Of a DNA stretch of 64,000 nt, positions 46,871 to 59,574 are shown piece by piece. This DNA is from Zanthoxylum bungeanum (taxonomy: Eukaryota; Streptophyta; Magnoliopsida; Sapindales; Rutaceae): the NCBI GenBank assembly GCA_019454045.1, contig SKCR01023742.1:248001-312000 (forward strand). Reading direction: 5' to 3'. The position numbers and the translations under genes were made by a program. Position 1 is the stretch's first letter; each line of letters begins with the position of its first letter. The notes under the pieces were generated by a model, which worked only from the letters and a program-made list of their open reading frames with translations, had not been told where the DNA came from and searched no databases.

Positions 46871-47879
46871 CCAACATATCCAGGGATCTCATGGGTCGCT
46901 TCCCGAAGATTCACCGATGATGTATGACTCGTACATTATTAATCTGGGATTAATTATAAGAGAGAGAAAATTAATCTGGGATTAATTACAGAGATATTTT
47001 ATGTGGGATAAAATACTATTTAAAGAGAGAGAACGATTAATTTGGAATTAATCGATAAAATAATATATTCGATATATTAAACGAAATTAGATTTCGATGC
47101 GGAATTAAAATTAGATTTTAATTCGGGCGAACGAGTTAATTTAGAATTAATTCGCTAGCGACGTGAATAGTAATTTTGCTAGGCATAATTATTTAATTAA
47201 ATTTGATTTAATTACGTCGCAACGGAAAATTCGTTAATTCGGAATTAGCGAACCTGAGCCCGGGAGTGTTTGCCGGCCCACTCACATTTTGAATTCAAGT
47301 GCGGCCCACAAGTCACATCAAGCATCACATCATTAGTCATTCTTGTGATGTAAGTCACATCACTTTGAGTGATGTGATGGTTGTCACTTGTGATTGATGG
47401 TGGTGGTTGGAAGGCTTAAATGCCTTGTACCTTTTTTTGAATTTGGTATATCATTTAATTGAATTTTGAAATCAATGACAACTAACACTTGACATCTTCA
47501 TCTCTTTCCTCTCTCAATACTCTCGGCCAATGGCCAATTTTTCTCTCTTGTTTTTCCTTTTGCCGTGAATCACACAAGAGAAAATGTGAAGATTTGTTGC
47601 AAATTTTCACAAGTGCTAGCACACATTAGGAGTCATCCAAAGGTGATAGGGAAACCCATCTATGAGCATGGAATCTACAAACAAAGCTAGGAGCTTGGAG
47701 ATTCAACTTGGAGCACAAAAAGGAGCCATGGCCGAACCTTGGAAGAAAAGCTTGAAGAATTTTTGTTGTTCCTCGCATCGCAAAATCCGATCAAAGTGAT
47801 TATTCCGCAACTTAACTTTCTTGTATTCACACATGTTTTACGCTTAAATCGATCTTGGTTTGACCTTAGAAACCTAACA
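46871..47879 (+). mobile_element. Cop3 3' LTR, right part
   Basis: It continues the Cop3 LTR from the position equivalent to 6947 and ends with the same CTTAGAAACCTAACA. It retains about 275 bp (47475-47745) deleted from the 5' LTR. It is cut on the left by Og1. Hairpin array at 46938-47252. Confidence 0.92.
46938..47252 (+). repeat. Serial hairpin array in the Cop3 3' LTR
   Basis: Same eight hairpins as at 7015-7327, including GAATTAAAAT/ATTTTAATTC around TAG and the final TTCGTTAATT/AATTAGCGAA pair. Confidence 0.85.
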
Positions 47880-48251
47880 CAGTGCGACTCATCATTGACC
47901 TTACTGTGTCCAACAAAGTTCGGTTTCTCCATTTGGACACACCGTTCAATTGAGGTGTTCCGGGAGGAGTCCACTGCGAAAGAATACCATATTCTCTCAA
48001 GTAATCTTGAAACTCATTGCTTAAGTATTCTCCACCACGGTCCAACCGCAATGTTTTAATACTTTTACCGGTCTGTTTTTCTACTTCCTGTCGAAACTCT
48101 TTGAATTTCTCAAAAGTTTCCGACTTGTGTCTCATAAGATACACATAACCATAACAGGATGCATCATCCGGAAAGGTTACGAAGTATTTGTATCCACCTC
48201 TAGCCTGGCTAGACATGGGCTTGCATACTATTAGGGTTTCAAGGGGGAATA
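47880..48251 (-). pseudogene. Cop2 integrase core, separated piece
   Basis: Read leftward from about 48235, this encodes the Copia integrase core: ARGGYKYFVTFPDDASCYGY with the first catalytic Asp region, LRLDRGGEYLSNEFQDYLRE with the second Asp and the following Glu region, then TPPGTPQLNGVSKWRNRTLL and DTVRSMMS. It stops at 47880 exactly where the Cop3 LTR ends. The minus-strand continuation is the sequence that starts at 5968 (QLPISF then the YALN block). The open frame is intact here, whereas the remainder at 3836-5968 is broken. At about 48251 it is cut again by another LTR. Confidence 0.92.
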
Positions 48252-50478
48252 TTGGTAACGCAGCGGAATCGCGGAAAATCAAAATTTTCCGATTTCAAAA
48301 CTTTTTCTCGGATCAATTAAATAAACTTATTTATTTAATTATCCAGTTATCAAATTCTCAAAAATTATACAATAAATCATATTTCTTGGTAATTACCGAA
48401 TTGCCCCATAATTTTGTAAATTGATCATTTTAGTCCAAAAATTATCAAATAAAATTTTGGAATGATTCTAAATCATTTCTAAAATATTTTTCAACATATC
48501 AAATACATCAAAATCAGATTTACAACAAATCCCCAAAATTTTAGTCTAATTACCTTGAGGTCCCTATAGATTGCATTTTGTTCATTTTAGTCCTCAAATT
48601 GTCAAATACAATTTTAGGTGATTCCAAATCAGTCATAAAATGATTTCTAACATGTACAATACATGAGAATATAAATTGCAACTCAAACCCACAATTTCTT
48701 GCAAATTGCCGAGAATGACCTATGGTTTTCAACTTGTGCATTTTGGTCCAAACTTGTTCAAAACAAGTCAAGATGAAATCCAATCATCCCCAAACTTGAT
48801 ATACATCATATATACATCATAACACAACACATATATGAAAATCCCCAAATTTGGAATGAGTTATGAACCCTAATTTTTCAATTTCACCAAATTGTCCAAT
48901 TTTACCAAATCTTGAAAATCCAACACTTTAATCCATTCAATACTTCACCAATCTAGCCTCACCACTTTAAAACAACTCTAGAAAAATTCTAGGTCACCAA
49001 GGATTGACTTACCAACTCTAGAATGGCAATTTTATTTTCCAAAAATCAAAAGTAAAGCTTTGAAACCATTACAAGCTTACTTACATGCATCAATCTTTCA
49101 TCGATGAGAGACAACACCAAAGTAAACACAAAATTATGCTAAGCATGTTAGAAACAATTTTCATGTTGAAGACTTTGAAGAAAAACTTACAAAACCATGA
49201 TTTTCCAAGCCATCTTCCTTTAGCCTTCAAGCTTTTCTCTCTACTACTTTTGTGTTTGTTTTATGTCAAATGAACTTGTTAAACCCTAAAATTGAAAAAA
49301 AAAAAACAATTTATTCCTCCTCCAAATAAGCCTTGGCCGAATGTGGTGAGAAGAAATAAATAAAATATCTAGATATTTTTCTTTTGTTTTAATTAAAGCT
49401 TTATCAACTTGCATTTGCTTTTATGATTACACTTTAATGATTTCAAACAAGTCAACATTGGCAACTAAAGCATTTCCCAAAATATCACAAACTTAATATA
49501 TTTATATCTTTAATTAATTTAATTATTTAACGATTAAATAATTATTTAAATAAAAATATATTATATATATATGTATTATATTTACAATAAATATCCAAAT
49601 ACATATATATGCTTATGATATTAGTCAAATATCTCAATTTGTTAATTAATTAATGTATTTGATAAAATCTAACAATAAATGCAAATACACAAAAAATTAG
49701 GAAATGACAATTGGGTCCCAACACATGTATTTTTCGTTTAACCTTTAAATGACTTTATAAATAATCACCATTATTCATAAAAGTTGCCCTAGTGCTCTAC
49801 GAGTATATTTCATTAGTGAGACTCTCTAGATTCAGGTATATCCGTCACAAAATCCAATTTTGTGTCCATAATTTACCCACCCGTAAATTATGATGACCAC
49901 GAATAAACTAGCTGAATCATACAGGTCGAGGTCATTGCATACGTATAATCCCTCAATCACAAGTATCTGGATTATACCAGAGATATAGATGTAAACGTCA
50001 AATCTCTATAGGTATTATCCCGTCAACGTTTCTATTACAAATATATAAATAACATTGGGAACTCACTTTCGAAGTATACTATGGCCATAGATTTAACTGA
50101 TTGCTAATCACATATGGACTACCTTGAAACACACAGGATATCCTGATGGATCCTATCTTGAAACACACAGGATATCCTGAGGATCGGTCCACACCCAACG
50201 AATAGGCGGAGGTCTGATCTAAATAGATCGGTGACGTGACTGTTATCTAAGTGTGGAGGATGTCTCATACATCCACATTGGTATCTCAAGTCGAATGACC
50301 ACTACGCTACTCAACCCGAGAAGATTCTTATTGATGTTGGTGTACCATCCATTAAGAATCTTCGGTGAGTAGTTCAGTGTTTATCCACTATAAACACCTA
50401 CACGTCTATACGAATAGAAAGTTTTTTTCCTATAAACACCTACGTTGTTTTCCTATAAACACCTACACTTCTACTACA
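48252..50478 (-). mobile_element. Unassigned LTR, probably Copia (about 2.2 kb)
   Basis: On the minus strand the left end reads ...CCGCTGCGTTACCAATA, a typical Copia LTR end, and it cuts into the Cop2 integrase. The right end is less certain; TGTAGTAGAAGTG (minus strand) at about 50478 is the best candidate start. No PPT or primer site adjoins, so it may be a solo or truncated LTR. It contains a 33-bp direct duplication at about 50124-50192 (GAAACACACAGGATATCCTG twice) and three TATAAACACCTAC copies at 50387-50471. Nothing coding is seen. Confidence 0.65.
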
Positions 50479-51309
50479 TTGAGTATGGGCTTGAAGCTGG
50501 ACGAACCCAAGATGGTGAATCGTATTCGGGCAGTGGAGCAATGAGATACTTAGGCCCATTTTATTATAGTTATTTGAGAATTGTTATTACTTTATGTAGG
50601 GCTTGACATTTGTTTTATTTCGGCTCTTTTATTTATGTTTGAGTGTTTTTCGTTAGATTATTATTTTATGTTTGGGAATTAGGTTAAGCGTGCAAGGGTT
50701 TTCACGTGGCAATAACTTAGCTTTGTTATATAGCGTGTGGGTAGTTTCGTCTTTTATCCTTTTGGGTTAGAGTTTTGGTTGAAGCCTCCTTATAAAGGCT
50801 AACTATGTGGTTATGTTTAACAACTCTTCTTCAATAAAAATTACATCAATTTTCGTGAACATTGAGGATCCCTCAATTTGTTCTCACTGGTTTTGGCTTA
50901 TCAAATGTCTGCTAACCCTTTGTGGCGCCCTATTAGCACTTTAGGTTTCTGTTTCTTGTTCTTTAGAGGTTTAGAGTTTTTATCCGAACTGTCTTGGCTT
51001 TCTTAGGAATGATTTCAATCTTGTGTGGGTTGTCTAGCTTTGCTCCAGGCAGGTTCTCATCAGTATCTACAAACGCTATAATTTTTTAGGAGGACTATAT
51101 GAGGGAGTTTAAACCTCGAAGTAAATATTACATGAGGAGTTACTTATTGGTTTCACCAGCACACTATCAACAACAATAGTTGACAAAAGCATATCACCTT
51201 GGACATCTAAGTGTTTCATGCAAGTATATCAGAATGATCTACCACTTAGACATAATATGACAACCCTATCGCTATCTAGGAGTTGGAGAGGCACAAGTTT
51301 TTGCATCAA
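50479..51309 (+). other. Unassigned retroelement-like sequence
   Basis: No known domain is found. A short open piece (LDEPKMVNRIRAVEQ then stop) ends near 50540 and resembles a polyprotein tail, but I cannot place it. TATAAAGG at about 50791 and AATAAA at 50833 look like LTR promoter and poly(A) signals. From 51080 the sequence may already belong to the decayed Cop5 pol. Confidence 0.4.
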
Positions 51310-52880
51310 ATGATTGTATAGATGATCCATTGACCTATCGTAGTGAAATGGATGATTTTGATGAAGAGGAATGGCTTGAAACCACGAACCTCGAGTTGGA
51401 TTCAATGTACTCAAACTCAATCTGGGAACTTATAGACTAACTTGATGGAGGTAAAACCCATAGGTTGCAAGTGGTTCTACAGGAGAAATAGCGGAGCAAA
51501 TGGGAAGGTATAGACCTTCAAGGCTAGGCTAGTGGTACCCAGAAAAAAGGATTTGACTATGAGGAGACTTACTCGCCAATATCCATGGTCAAATCCATCC
51601 ACCATCTTCTCTCCATTGCCGCATATTATGACTATGAGATTTGGCAAATGAATGTCAAAACTACATTCTTGAATTGAAATCTTGATGAGTTTGTCTATAT
51701 GGTACAACTAGAGGGGTTCATAGCCCAGGTCAAGAGCAAAAGATTCATAAGTTGCAAGCGTCCATTTATGGAATCCATCAGGAATCTCGATCTTGGAACA
51801 TCATATTTGATACCACGATCAAGTCTTATGATTTTGAGCAGAACATCGATGAGACTTGTGTATACAAACACGCCATTGATGGTAATGTGATTTTTCTCAT
51901 TTTCTATATCGATGAAATTTTACTCAATGGGAAGATGTAAAAATATTATGGGATGTGAAATCCTGGCTAGCTAATCAATTCTAAATGAAGGATTTGGAAG
52001 AGGCCAATTATGTACTTGCGATCCAGATTCTTCGGGATCGAAAGAGATAACGATTACTTATGTCTCAAGCATCCTATATCGATAAGATCCTTGTGGGATT
52101 TGGGAAGCAGAATTCTAAGAAAGGCAATTTGCCCTTCTAACATGGAATTCATTTACAAAGGAATAATCTCTTAAGACACCTTAAGGAGTTGTGGAAATGA
52201 GACTTATCCCATATGCTTCAGCAATTGGTAGTCCCGTGTATGTTATGTTGTGCACGAGACTAGACAATGGGAGTAGTCAATAGGTTTTTGTCTAACCCAC
52301 GATTAGATCATTAGGTGGCTTTGAAACAAATTCTTAAGTTTCTTAAGAGAACGATAAATTATATGCTTGTGTATTCTGGTGAGGATATACTCCTCATGAG
52401 ATATACAGACTATGATTTTTAGACAGATGTCGATTCGAGGAAATCAACATCTGGATTAGTGTTTACCCTAGGTTGTGGGGCCATTGTGTGGAAGAGGATA
52501 AAGTAATCTTATATTACCGGCTCCATAATGGAGGCTGAGTATGTAGCAACTTGCGAAAAAGCTAAGGAATCAGTTTGACTCCGTAAATTCTTGGGAGATC
52601 TGGAAGTTGTTCCGGATATGGATAAACCACTCACACTTTATTGTGATAATAGTGGTGCAGTGACGAACTCCAAAGAACCAAAAACCCACAAAATGGGAAA
52701 GCATATAGAGAGAAAATATCATCTTATCAGTGAGATAGTGCAGAGATGAGACGTTTATGTCATGAAGATTGCATCCGCAGAGAACCTGGTTGATCCGTTT
52801 ACAAAGACCTTGATGGCTAAAGTGTTTGATGGTCACCTAGAGAGACTAGGATTACGTGACATGTCCCATTTTCTCTAGTG
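51310..52880 (+). pseudogene. Cop5 Copia pol remnant: RT and RNase H
   Basis: Decayed Copia pol on the + strand. The RT start is visible (MDDFDEEEWLETTNLELDSM; GFDYEETYSPISMVKSIHHL; YDYEIWQMNVKTTFLN). The catalytic motif region reads FYIDEILLNGKM in place of YVDD near 51905-51935. RNase H ends with MEAEYVAT, LTLYCDNSGAVTNSKEPKTH and AENLVDPFTKTLMAKVFDGH at about 52525-52830. At least six stops or shifts break it. It belongs to a lineage different from Cop1/Cop2. Confidence 0.9.
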
Positions 52881-52892
52881 CAAGTGGGAGAT
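52881..52892 (+). other. Polypurine tract of Cop5
   Basis: CAAGTGGGAGAT directly before the LTR start TGTTGGGAAGTATGCC. Confidence 0.92.
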
Positions 52893-53461
52893 TGTTGGGA
52901 AGTATGCCATAAAGCTTCATGTAATGTGTAAACAAAATTATTTATTTAAAACAAAAGATGCATTATTCATTTATCAATTGTTTGATTTAAATCGCATATC
53001 GTAAATTATCCAGTTTAAACTTGATTACTTATGTGCCTTCAGACATAGTGTATGAGTGTCATACACAAGAGGATTTAAGTCTAAAATTAGTAATCTAAAA
53101 TAGTCTATAGAGAGCAAATAATGCGGGTACTTTATTTGTGGTTTATCTATAGCCGCGGTCTATTCTATAAATGTATGGCAACCTTGATCCGGGATCATCC
53201 ATGTGGTGACATGAGAATGGAGGCACCTTATATGATGTGATCATACAAGACTAGACCCATATAGAAATGAATTTCTTATGATATCCGTTAAATAAAGAAA
53301 TTCATTTCAATCTACTAGATGGTCATATATGGATTGATTGAATCCTAAGTGTAATACGAAGTGCTGCATGGCAGGCCATGTCCTTTGATTTAAAAATGTG
53401 TGGTTGGTGTAGAAATCCCGACCAATAGCTACGTACTTTGGGGACATGGTTTGGTGTGTAG

Positions 53462-55277
53462 TGATCGGCTGAATACACATGCAAGCGTACGTATCGTTCA
53501 AGTAGTATAAATGTATCGATCCCATGAGGACTTATCACTAATGCTATTAATTGTTGAAACTAAATGTCTACAAGTATCCAAATTGATTATTGGTTGGGCG
53601 GTGAATTTACCTAAAACAAACAAGAAAATAAAACTAAGGTTGATTTCAAAATTAACAATGATATGAAAATATCCAGGGTTGTGAATCCTACCAATATTCT
53701 ATTAAAGATTAGTTGATTACCTTATGCCTGTGCAATGTGCCAGTTTATTAACGTGGAACAAGGATGTATTCATAAGCCTCTTCTGATGGTGAGATGAAAA
53801 TATTCAAAGTTACTTAATTAACTATATTCCTATGTTAACTAAGAAACTCCAAATTCATTAAGTTTAAGTTCCAATTGTGGTTACACCCGCCTACAGGTAT
53901 ATTCCTAGCCTGGAGGGAAATCCCCCTAAGTGAGATCGTGTGGTATTGAGTCTATGGCTAAACCTAAAATCATTTTTCCAAGTTCATTTTAAGTTTACCT
54001 AATCAATCTTATTGGTGGCCAATTCAACAAGACACATTAAGAACTAGACTCAATAAATAAACCAAAACATCACACAAAACACAAAGTAACTCAACTTATA
54101 AAACCATTGATATTGGTATCCATCACAACCCTAGATAATATGTTTAGTTACAAAACAAACCTAAAATTAGAAAATGCATAATTAAACAAAATAACATAAT
54201 AGAAAATTACAACAATAAAAGAAAATGCTGGAGTTAGGGGTTTCACTTTTAATACTTCAAATATAGATTACTCCCTTATCAATTAATTATTTCTTGAATT
54301 AATTATATTAAAACCGACCATATAGGTGGTGAATGTCATTTTTCCAAAGTCCAACCGACCATATAGGCGGTAACAAAATAATATAGACCGACCATGTAAG
54401 CGGTGACAAGGTTAGCACCTAAACCGACCATTTAGGCAGAAACTAAGTCCAATAATGTAAACCCAGCCATATAGGCGGTAAATAAATATTTCAAATTACT
54501 TATTTAAATTAAGGGAGTAAATCTAAATTATTATATTAAAAATTTCACCCCATACTCCATCAAAAAGAGATTATCTACTCACGATGCAATTAAAAACACA
54601 TAAATAAATTTAGTAAATAAATAAAAAAAAAATACAAGAAAACTTAAATAAACATACAAGACACTTTCTTTTAGGTTTTCATTGTGAAATCCCCTAACGA
54701 AAGCATGAAAAATTTACAAAGTTTGGCTTGGTATTTATAGGCAAATATAAAGGCTTCCACCAATTTCACCACCAAACATGTTTGGTGGAAGTTTAACAAT
54801 TTCCATTTTTTTATTTTTTATTTTTTTTTTGTTTTTTAAAATGACTTTAATAATTACACATAACATACTTTTCGATTTTTCATCAATTTCGGTCATGAAA
54901 ACTTCAGAATTCGAAATTTCTATGAACGTCAAAGTTGTAGATATTCGAGTCTTCTTTCATCTAGAACTTGAATCACCTCAATCCGATATCAAAATAAAAC
55001 ATTATAGCCAAAATACGAAAATTGTGCAAAGTTGAAATTTCCGAAATTGTACATCGTTAGGACGCCATTTCAAGTTTCCAACCTCCAAAATTCAAATGTC
55101 AAGTCTGGTTTTTACCATTATTTGTTCCATATTTCATCCTGAATGATTCCATTGAGTCCTGATTTTTTTTATCTGTAAAATAAACAAAAATACATCAAAA
55201 CGTTCATAAAACCCGAGAAAATATATAAAATATTAACTAAAAAGGGCAGTAAATATTAATATATTTTCTGCTCATCA
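53462..55277 (-). mobile_element. Solo-type LTR TR1 inserted in the Cop5 LTR
   Basis: 1,816 bp with ends TGATCGGC and CTCATCA on the + strand, flanked by perfect 5-bp tgtag (53457-53461 and 55278-55282). On the minus strand it begins TGATGAGCAG and has a TATA box GCCTATAAATACC near 54732-54742. It is homologous to 59273-61396. No protein, PPT or primer site is seen, so it is best read as a solo LTR of an unclassified element. Repeats are at 54310-54480. Confidence 0.85.
54310..54480. repeat. Imperfect repeats around ACCGACCATATAGGCGGT in TR1
   Basis: About five copies of a 16-20-bp quasi-palindrome (ACCGACCATATAGG(C/T)GGT and variants), 30-50 bp apart. The related element TR2 has the inverse-orientation set at 60305-60505. 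Confidence 0.85.
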
Positions 55278-56798
55278 TGTAGCTGAGGATGTTTTACATA
55301 AATATGGAATTCACTCATTCTTGCGAGAAATATAGGAGTTTCTTATTAAGGGTTGATTCAGTACTTGAATAATTAGAGAGCTCAAGTCTTTCTATAACGA
55401 ATAGAAAGATTAATATTCATAATAGTTATGAATAAATCGGTCATTAGAGAATCAATGGTACTTAAGGTAAAAAATAATTAAAGGGGTATAACAGATATTT
55501 TGACCCGACTCTAATTATGAGTTACTCGTGACGGACCAATCCGTATGTAATGACTATATCGATGGACACCGACGTAATTCAGCTTATATTATATATCTAA
55601 GACAATGAGAGTGCAACTTTGGGTTTTTAGTGGAATAACCTAAAGTTAATAATTTGGAATATTTTATTAAAAAGTTTAATTAATATTCCAGGATTATTAG
55701 AGCTCAGAACTGGAGGTCCATATGGTCCCCATGTTAGCTCGATAAATTGAAGCAATTTAAATATAATTGGATAGTCCAATTATAAACTTACATATATTAT
55801 GATTAGTAATATGATTGATAATACATTTGTCACACTTGAAACTATATATTAATTTTAATATATGGTTTTCATAATAAATGATTATATGATAATTATTTAT
55901 AATAAATTTTGTCATCAAATTATATTTTATAATTTAATAAAGATTTTGAGTTAATGGATTTCTAAAATGTGTTTTGAAAACTCTTGATTTGTAATGGAAG
56001 TTACAACCTTTTATTTAGTAACATGTTTAATGTCATTATGATGACATTTATCATCAAAAAATTTCGACATATTTTTTTCCTAAGGTGGATGAAACATGCA
56101 AGGGTTTGGGGGTTGGTTTTGTAATTTTTGTTGCAAACTTGATAACTCTAAACTATAGCTAAAAAAGAAAAAAATATTTATATTTTTTTAGAGAGAATTC
56201 ATTTTAGCGACCTTTTGTTCTTTTCTTTCTCTCTAGTGTTGAAAAAAATAGTGAAGAACAAAAAGAAAAACTAAATAAAATTGGTGTGGGACCATTTAAA
56301 TCTCTAAAGTATTTAGGGATTTGTTTTTGTGAGTGAAGCTCAGGCTTCCCATTGTTGGTTTCGAGTCATAGTACGAAAGACCTTTTGGAATTTGACGCAA
56401 AATCCTTTTCTTTTATTTCTTGAACTACTCGGCAGTGAGCAAAAGTTTTTTCTCACTGCCGCCACTTTACATACCATGTTGGTGTTTCGTTTCATTATGT
56501 TTTAGCGTAAACGTTTTAGGATTGTTTTGAAGTGATTATTTTGTTCAAAACAGTGGCAAAAAAATCAGCAAACAGCCAGCAAAAAATAGTGAACTGTGAG
56601 CACGTAAATGGTAGTTTCGGTGTGCAAAATTTTCCAATTCAGGGCTGTTCGGGGCTAGAAAAATCATCAAAAATGGAAGCAAAACAAGTCCAATAGACCT
56701 GGAAAGTTTCGAAAAATAGAGGGGTAAAGGCTGAAAATTTTTCAACGTCGATCATAGTGCCTAACACGCTTCCGCCGAGCGATAAATCGTTTCCTATA

Positions 56799-57601
56799 TT
56801 AGATTATTTTTTAATCGTGCATAATATAAAAAAAATTCATATACTAGTGTAATAGAAGCCTTAAATTATAAAATAGTGGGTGTGAGAGGGATATATGACA
56901 ATATATCCTGTGATCTCCATTGTTAGTTCGATAACGTGAGATTCAAAAGAAGCCTCGAGTGAATGGTGTCAATATTGGGTCAATATCAAGATCGGATTCC
57001 GAAAGGATAGGAATTCTAGATGTATATGGTAAACTGACCTACCCTACGATGACACTTCGTTGTTAAATGAAAAAGTAACATGAACGTTGTCTTGGTCTTT
57101 AGAGACCTAAAATTTATCCTGACGAAGGAATGTCCTTGAGAACCAGCTAGAAATACTAACTAAGCTATACATGATACTTACCAAAGATGGGTGTGGCAAA
57201 TGAGAAGACCCATTGCTACTTGCTGACAGAAATGTATGATGTTCTTACTGTAATGCATGAACCAATGGCTATGACATATATGATGATAGAGTCATTGCAA
57301 GACATGTTTGGGCAGCCTTTAGAGTGACAATGCCATGAGGCATTGGTCTCAGGGATGATCGTGAAGATGAAGGAAGAGATATTCATCCGATAGCATATCT
57401 ATCCACTTTAATTTGATCGAAACCCATAAAGATCGTATCGATGAGAGTAGCCTAGTGGAGAGGCAAGTGTTGCCGAATCTTTCAAATCAAAAAAGAAAAG
57501 CAAGAAACATTAGGAATGCTAAAGGTACAACTACTTAATACATGGAAAGACCTTGCTGAAGGTAACTTTACCATGAGGGTTATGACAGGGGATGTTGTTT
57601 A
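56799..57601 (+). pseudogene. Cop5-family gag remnant (UBN2-type)
   Basis: No primer site is left behind the LTR. From about 57188 to 57500 one can read a Copia gag core: YLLTEMYDVLTVMHEP, MIESLQDMFGQPLE, then after a stop QCHEALVSGMIVKMKEEI. Further stops follow. It is cut at 57601 by an inverted LTR. From 56799 to about 57180 nothing is recognisable. Confidence 0.8.
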
Positions 57602-59574
57602 TGTAGGAAACGGCTTCCTCACGCAGCGGAAACAGTATAGGCACATGGATCAGACTTGAAAAAAATTTATGCCCTTCTCACCAAGTGGCCGAATCTGACC
57701 AGCAGTACCACTGAAGTTTTGCTACTGTTTTGAGTAAAATTTCAACCCCGAAATAGACCTCGAACAATAGCACAAATTTGGACTGTTTTGGCACCCGATA
57801 TGCGCCCAGCACACTCCCGAACAGCCTCTGAAATTACGTGGAGAGTGGCTGTGTTTTGGTTCTGATTTTTCACTTGAAAACAGCCTCAACACAGCCCCAA
57901 GACACCATAAAATTTTCCCAAAAAAATTTGGATTAAAACGAAATCAAACCGAGTTTTGTTTAACCAAGTAAAGGGGCGGCAGTGAGCAAAAATAGCCTCA
58001 CTGCCGAAAAAAAATAATAATGAGATGAAGATGGATATTTGTTCGACACCATAAGTCTTCCGAGCTATGTCTCACAACCAACAGAAAGTAGGGTGGACTA
58101 CACTCACAAAATAAATCCCTAAACTATTTAGAGATTATAAGTCACACTCAATTTTAATTTTATTTTTTTCTTCTTCTTGCTTTTCTTTTTTCTCAACTCT
58201 TGAGAGGATTTGGAGAAGATGAAGATGGAGGCTAGGGTTAGAGAATGAGATTAGGCAAAAAAACAAAATCCAATTTTCTTTTATACTTAGGATTATTTGT
58301 TTCCAAAAAAAAACAAAATCTCTTTCATTTTCCTCCTTGGAATTTTCGGCCAAGCCTTAATTTTCTTTGTTAATTTTGTAACATGCAATAGTAATTTCCA
58401 TAACGGAATTATATGTTACAAAACTAAAAAGTTATTACATTTCAAAAGGTGTAACTACTAAAATAAAGCCAAGGGTTTCCAAAACCAAAATTTTGGAAAT
58501 TCCAAATTTAGCCTTATTAAATTAAATCAAATATTATTTTATTTTATTCATTTAACAATTATCATATAATTATTAAAACCATATATTAACTTTTAATATA
58601 TAGTTACAAATGTGACAAATAATATTATTAATCATATTAATAATATTTATACATATGTGAGTATATAATTGGACTATCCAATTATACTAAATCCGCTATA
58701 GTATATTGAGCTATCACGGGGACCAAATGGACCTACGGTTCCGAGCTCCAATAATCTCAAAATATTAATTAAGCCTTTTAATTAAATATTCTGAATTATT
58801 ACCTCCGAGTTATTCCACTAAGAACCCAAACTTGCACTCTCGTTGTCGCAAATGATATATTAAGCCGAACCAAGTCAGTGTCCATTGATATAGTCACTAC
58901 ATACGAATTGACCCTTCACGAGTATCTCGTAATTAGACTCGGGTCATAATGTCTATTATACCGCTCTAATTATTTTTACCTTAAGTACCATTGATTCTCT
59001 AATGAACGATTTATTCATAACCATTATGAATTTTAATCTTTCTATTCGTAATAGAAAGACTTGAGCGCTCTAACCGTTCAAGTACCGAATCAACCCTTAA
59101 GAAAGATACTCATCTACTTCTCGCAAGAATGAGTGAACTTCATGTCTATGTAAAATTTTCCCTGCTACACAATAGATCATGCCCCCAAAGTACGTAGCTA
59201 TTGGTCGGGGCTGCTACACCAACCTCACCTTTGTAAATCAAAGGACATACCTTCCATGCAGGAGTTCGTAGTTGATGAATGGTAAATCTATCATTATTTC
59301 CCACTCATTTAACCTAATATTTTATATAGTTTCTTGAGTTTTGTGAATATTTTGATGTGTTTTGTGTTATTTTGTAGATAAATAAAGTTTCAGGACATTC
59401 TGGAGGTGATTTGGAGCAAAACAGTGAAAATTAGAAAAATGGGCATTTTGGTAATTTTGGCGCGTCGCGACGTGAAAGCCCTTGGAGTCGCGACGCCTAA
59501 CATGCGCCGAACAGTGCTAACGTGCGCCAGGTCCATAACTCAGAATCTGAGAAAATTTGACTTTGCTAACGTGC

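Larger units (their letters stand above)
52893..56798 (+). mobile_element. Cop5-family LTR (about 2.09 kb without insertion)
   Basis: It starts TGTTGGGAAGTATGCC behind the PPT and ends near 56798 in ...CGTTTCCTATA (CCTACA in the sister LTR at 57602). It is interrupted by a 1,816-bp element at 53462-55277 flanked by tgtag; the LTR resumes in register at 55278. It is the 3' LTR of the pol to its left, but a gag remnant follows on the right, so it also stands as 5' LTR of a second copy. Confidence 0.9.

Noticed and set aside
54778..55035. 85-codon frame with a hydrophobic start
   Set aside because: The start is encoded by a T-rich tract inside a solo LTR and is not shared with the related LTR TR2.
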